From contig DASXXM010000180.1 of the NCBI GenBank assembly GCA_036503065.1, positions 1-14,535 of the forward strand: 14,535 nucleotides of DNA, given 5' to 3'. The position numbers were made by a program, and so were the translations under genes. The first letter of the stretch is position 1; the number at the start of each line of letters is the position of its first letter. The notes beneath the pieces were generated by a model, which ran no database searches, was not told where the DNA came from, and saw only the letters and a list, made by a program, of their open reading frames with translations. Shown piece by piece: positions 12,476 to 14,535 of this stretch. The stretch comes from DATEPR01 sp036503065 (GTDB lineage: Bacteria > Actinomycetota > Actinomycetes > Mycobacteriales > Pseudonocardiaceae).

Positions 12476-14535
12476 ATGCACACCTGGGTACGGCGCGGTC
12501 TTCAAACCGCGCTCGTGACCGGTGGTCTGCTGATGCTCGGTACGGGCATCGCTTCGGCAGACGAGTCCGTCAACCCGGACACGCCGCCGGGTCCCGTCGA
12601 CGCCGGGGTCTCGGTCCCGATCGACGCCGGCCACAACGCGCTGGGCACCCCGCTCGGCCAGTACGAGACGCCGTCGGTCAACCGGGACATCAGCACCGGT
12701 GACATCAGCGGCGTCGTGCCGCAGAGCGCCGTGGTCACCTCGCAGGCCAACCCGTTGGTGCGGCAGGCACAGCCCAGCCTGCAGGCGCTGGGCGGCGGCG
12801 ATGTGTTCCGTGGCAACAAGGTCGTCGCCGACGTGGTCGTGCCGGTTCAGCTGTGCGGCAACGCGATCGCGGTCGGCGGTGACGCGCACGAGGACTACAT
12901 GTGCAGCCAGCAGGAGGGTTACGCGGACCCGATCCAGACCGACGGGTCCAACAACGCCCTTGCCGGCAACGGCGTCGCGGCCAACGGCGCGATTCCGGTG
13001 CAGGGCACCGGGAACGCGATCGCGGCGGTCGGCAACGCGTCCTCGCAGAGCGTGGCCGGGCAGAGCGGTCTCACCGGCGGCGACATCAGGACCAACGGTG
13101 CCGGCGGCACCGTGTCCGGCACCATCGGCGCGGCCCAGGTGGCCACCCCGGTGCAGGTCGCGGACAACGCCATCGCGGGCGGCGGCAACGCGGCCGCCAA
13201 CTCGGCGTCCGAGTCCGATGCCGCTTCCAACGGTTCGCTGGGCACCGCGGGTGACTCCAGCACCGGCGGCGGCACGGTCGGCGGCGTGCCTCTCGCGGTG
13301 CCGTTCCAGCTCGACGGCAACGGCATCAGCGGCGCAGGCAACGCGTCGTCGACATCGCAGAGCACCGCGAACTCGACGGCGGGCACCACCGGCGCGGACA
13401 ACATCGGTCGAGGCGGCCGCCAGTGCTGGGCCCGCACCAGCGGTGACCCGTCCACCGCGGCCGGCAACGTCGCGCAGCCGCAGCTGTCCGGCCCGGTGTC
13501 GGTGGACGACAACGCCGGCGGTCTCGTCGGCAACCAGTCCGCGACCAGCACCAACAACAGCACCGACACGGCAGGCGGCGTGACCAGCACGACCGGCAAC
13601 GGGTCGACCGGGTCGGGCAACATCGCCGATGCCCCGGTGGCCCTGCCCACCAGCGGTGCCGGCAACGGCGTGGTGGGCGTCGGCAACGCGACCAGCAGCC
13701 ACACCAACAACACCAGCTCGTCGGCCGGTGGTCAGACCGTGACCGACAGCAACAACGCGACGCTGTCGGGCAACTCGGCGAACGTGCCGCCTGCCGGCGC
13801 GGTCGACGTGTGCGGTGCCTCGGCGGGTGGCGTCGGTGGCGCGACCGGCCAGTGCAACAACAACGTGACGTCCACGACCGGCGGCTACAACGGCACCACC
13901 GGCAACGGCTCTGTCCTGTCGGGCAACGTGGGCCAGACACCGACGACGGTGCCGGTCGAGGGCTACGGGGCGGCGGTCGGCGCGGGTGGCCAGGCGGCGT
14001 CCGGCGCCAACGAGACCAAGACGGTCACGTCCGGCGGCACGCCCAACACGCACGACGACGGCGGCACCGGGACCAGCAACATCGTCGACGTGCCCACCGC
14101 TGTTCCGGCGCAGGCGTTCGGCGATGCGGTGGCCGGTGTCGGCAACTCCAACGTCAACACCGACAGCAACACCACCACGACGGCAGGCGGGCCGCCCGAG
14201 GCGACCGGCCACAACGCCACCGCGGCGGGCAACATCGTGTACGTCCCGTCGTCGACGCCGACGCAGGTCTTCGGCGACACGGGCACGGCCGTCGGCAACG
14301 GCAGCACGCTGACCAACAACAGCACCACCTCCACCGCGGGCGGCGACGCCAGCAGCACCGGTAGCGGCGGCAGCCTGTCGGGCAACGTGGCCGAGGTGTC
14401 CAACCAGGTCGTGAACCAGGCGTACGGCAACGCCGTGTCCGGCGTCGGCCTTGTCGGCAGCAACACCGCCAACACCACGAACTCGAAGGCCGGCGGCGGT
14501 ATCACCACCACGGGTGACTACAGCTCGCTGTCCGG
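12476..14535 (+). CDS. Large secreted chaplin-like tandem-repeat protein, 3' end missing
   Basis: The ATG at 12476 follows AGGAG with a 5-base spacer. The frame stays open for 686 codons to the window edge, so the C-terminus is not seen. Residues 1-28 are a signal peptide, with cleavage likely after ASA (26-28). After a linker (29-112) the protein is an Asn/Gly/Thr/Ser/Ala-rich array of about eleven repeats. Each begins GNV or GNI, has a VPxxVPxQ strand, then an xGNAVxGVGN strand, then a polar Asn/Thr stretch and TAGG. Repeat 1 (DVVVPVQLCGNAIAVGG) and the junction SVLSGNVGQTPTTVPV closely resemble the chaplin domain (DUF320), which forms amyloid-like surface films on aerial hyphae. Cysteines are few: 127/143 in repeat 1, 317, and 446/460 in repeat 7. 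Its likely site is the cell surface. Whether a sortase signal follows cannot be seen. Confidence 0.85.
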   Translation, partial: MHTWVRRGLQTALVTGGLLMLGTGIASADESVNPDTPPGPVDAGVSVPIDAGHNALGTPLGQYETPSVNRDISTGDISGVVPQSAVVTSQANPLVRQAQPSLQALGGGDVFRGNKVVADVVVPVQLCGNAIAVGGDAHEDYMCSQQEGYADPIQTDGSNNALAGNGVAANGAIPVQGTGNAIAAVGNASSQSVAGQSGLTGGDIRTNGAGGTVSGTIGAAQVATPVQVADNAIAGGGNAAANSASESDAASNGSLGTAGDSSTGGGTVGGVPLAVPFQLDGNGISGAGNASSTSQSTANSTAGTTGADNIGRGGRQCWARTSGDPSTAAGNVAQPQLSGPVSVDDNAGGLVGNQSATSTNNSTDTAGGVTSTTGNGSTGSGNIADAPVALPTSGAGNGVVGVGNATSSHTNNTSSSAGGQTVTDSNNATLSGNSANVPPAGAVDVCGASAGGVGGATGQCNNNVTSTTGGYNGTTGNGSVLSGNVGQTPTTVPVEGYGAAVGAGGQAASGANETKTVTSGGTPNTHDDGGTGTSNIVDVPTAVPAQAFGDAVAGVGNSNVNTDSNTTTTAGGPPEATGHNATAAGNIVYVPSSTPTQVFGDTGTAVGNGSTLTNNSTTSTAGGDASSTGSGGSLSGNVAEVSNQVVNQAYGNAVSGVGLVGSNTANTTNSKAGGGITTTGDYSSLS
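13772..14535 (+). repeat. Exact 153-bp (51-residue) in-frame tandem repeat
   Basis: Five consecutive units start at residues 433, 484, 535, 586 and 637 (bases 13772, 13925, 14078, 14231 and 14384), each exactly 51 residues; the last lacks one base at the edge. The 12-base CTGTCGGGCAAC recurs at 13763, 13916 and 14375, spaced 153 and 459 bases. The start of the next copy, CTGTCC, lies at 14528, again 153 bases on. Preceding units at 13463 (51 residues) and 13616 (52) are in near-register. Earlier units vary from 51 to 60 residues. DNA identity between units is low outside these short blocks, so the array is old and held by protein-level selection. Confidence 0.85.

Noticed and set aside
12293..14212. 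A 639-codon open frame on the minus strand opposite the repeat gene
   Set aside because: It is Arg/Ala/Val/Gly-rich with no domain, no signal and no good start. The plus strand has a Shine-Dalgarno, signal peptide and regular protein repeats, so the minus frame is a GC-rich shadow.
13772..14535. The regular repeats as a CRISPR or DNA-level satellite array
   Set aside because: The period is a whole number of codons, the frame stays open, and DNA identity between units is low, so the regularity is at protein level.

Overview
The window is GC-rich DNA with GTG/ATG starts, leaderless-type promoters and long spurious antisense frames. This is typical of an actinomycete, and a Pseudonocardiales-like genome (Saccharothrix/Lentzea/Amycolatopsis type) is my best inference. 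No plasmid, phage or CRISPR core is visible. Most of the window is ordinary chromosomal sequence, with two accessory-looking spots: a recombination scar beside a tRNA, and a large secreted repeat protein at the right end.

Left block (1-4082, all minus strand). A membrane-anchored alpha/beta-hydrolase (esterase/antigen-85-like) is coupled by an 8-base overlap to dusB, a tRNA-dihydrouridine synthase. Next comes a GGDEF diguanylate cyclase with its own leader. The first 42 codons of another gene then run off the left edge. In mycobacteria the dusB orthologue (Rv0823c) neighbours an LCP-family gene (Rv0822c), so the edge gene may be an LCP protein, but only synteny suggests this.

Middle block (4188-6827). 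A DHA2-type MFS exporter (plus strand) is read from a leaderless promoter whose -35 lies in a 16-base palindrome. Its 3' end overlaps by 47 bp a convergent SRPBCC-fold gene. A complete tRNA-Lys(TTT) follows. About 90 bp after it lies a 21-codon fragment resembling the N-terminus of an actinobacterial tyrosine integrase, probably the scar of an integrated element once inserted at this tRNA.

Right block (6828-14535). A SWIM-zinc-finger SNF2/RapA-like helicase (plus) meets a second DHA2 MFS exporter (minus) with stop codons abutting in the hexamer TGATCA. The second exporter has a near-perfect 29-base palindrome embedded over its TATAAT box, but no regulator gene lies next to it. Then come two secreted-protein genes on the plus strand. 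One is a Pro/Ala-rich protein of 246 residues. The other is a large Asn/Gly/Thr/Ser-rich protein, still open at the right edge. It consists of chaplin-like beta-repeats that settle into an exact 51-residue (153-bp) period. This repeat protein and its partner are the most interesting part of the window, probably an aerial-surface or cell-envelope coat system.
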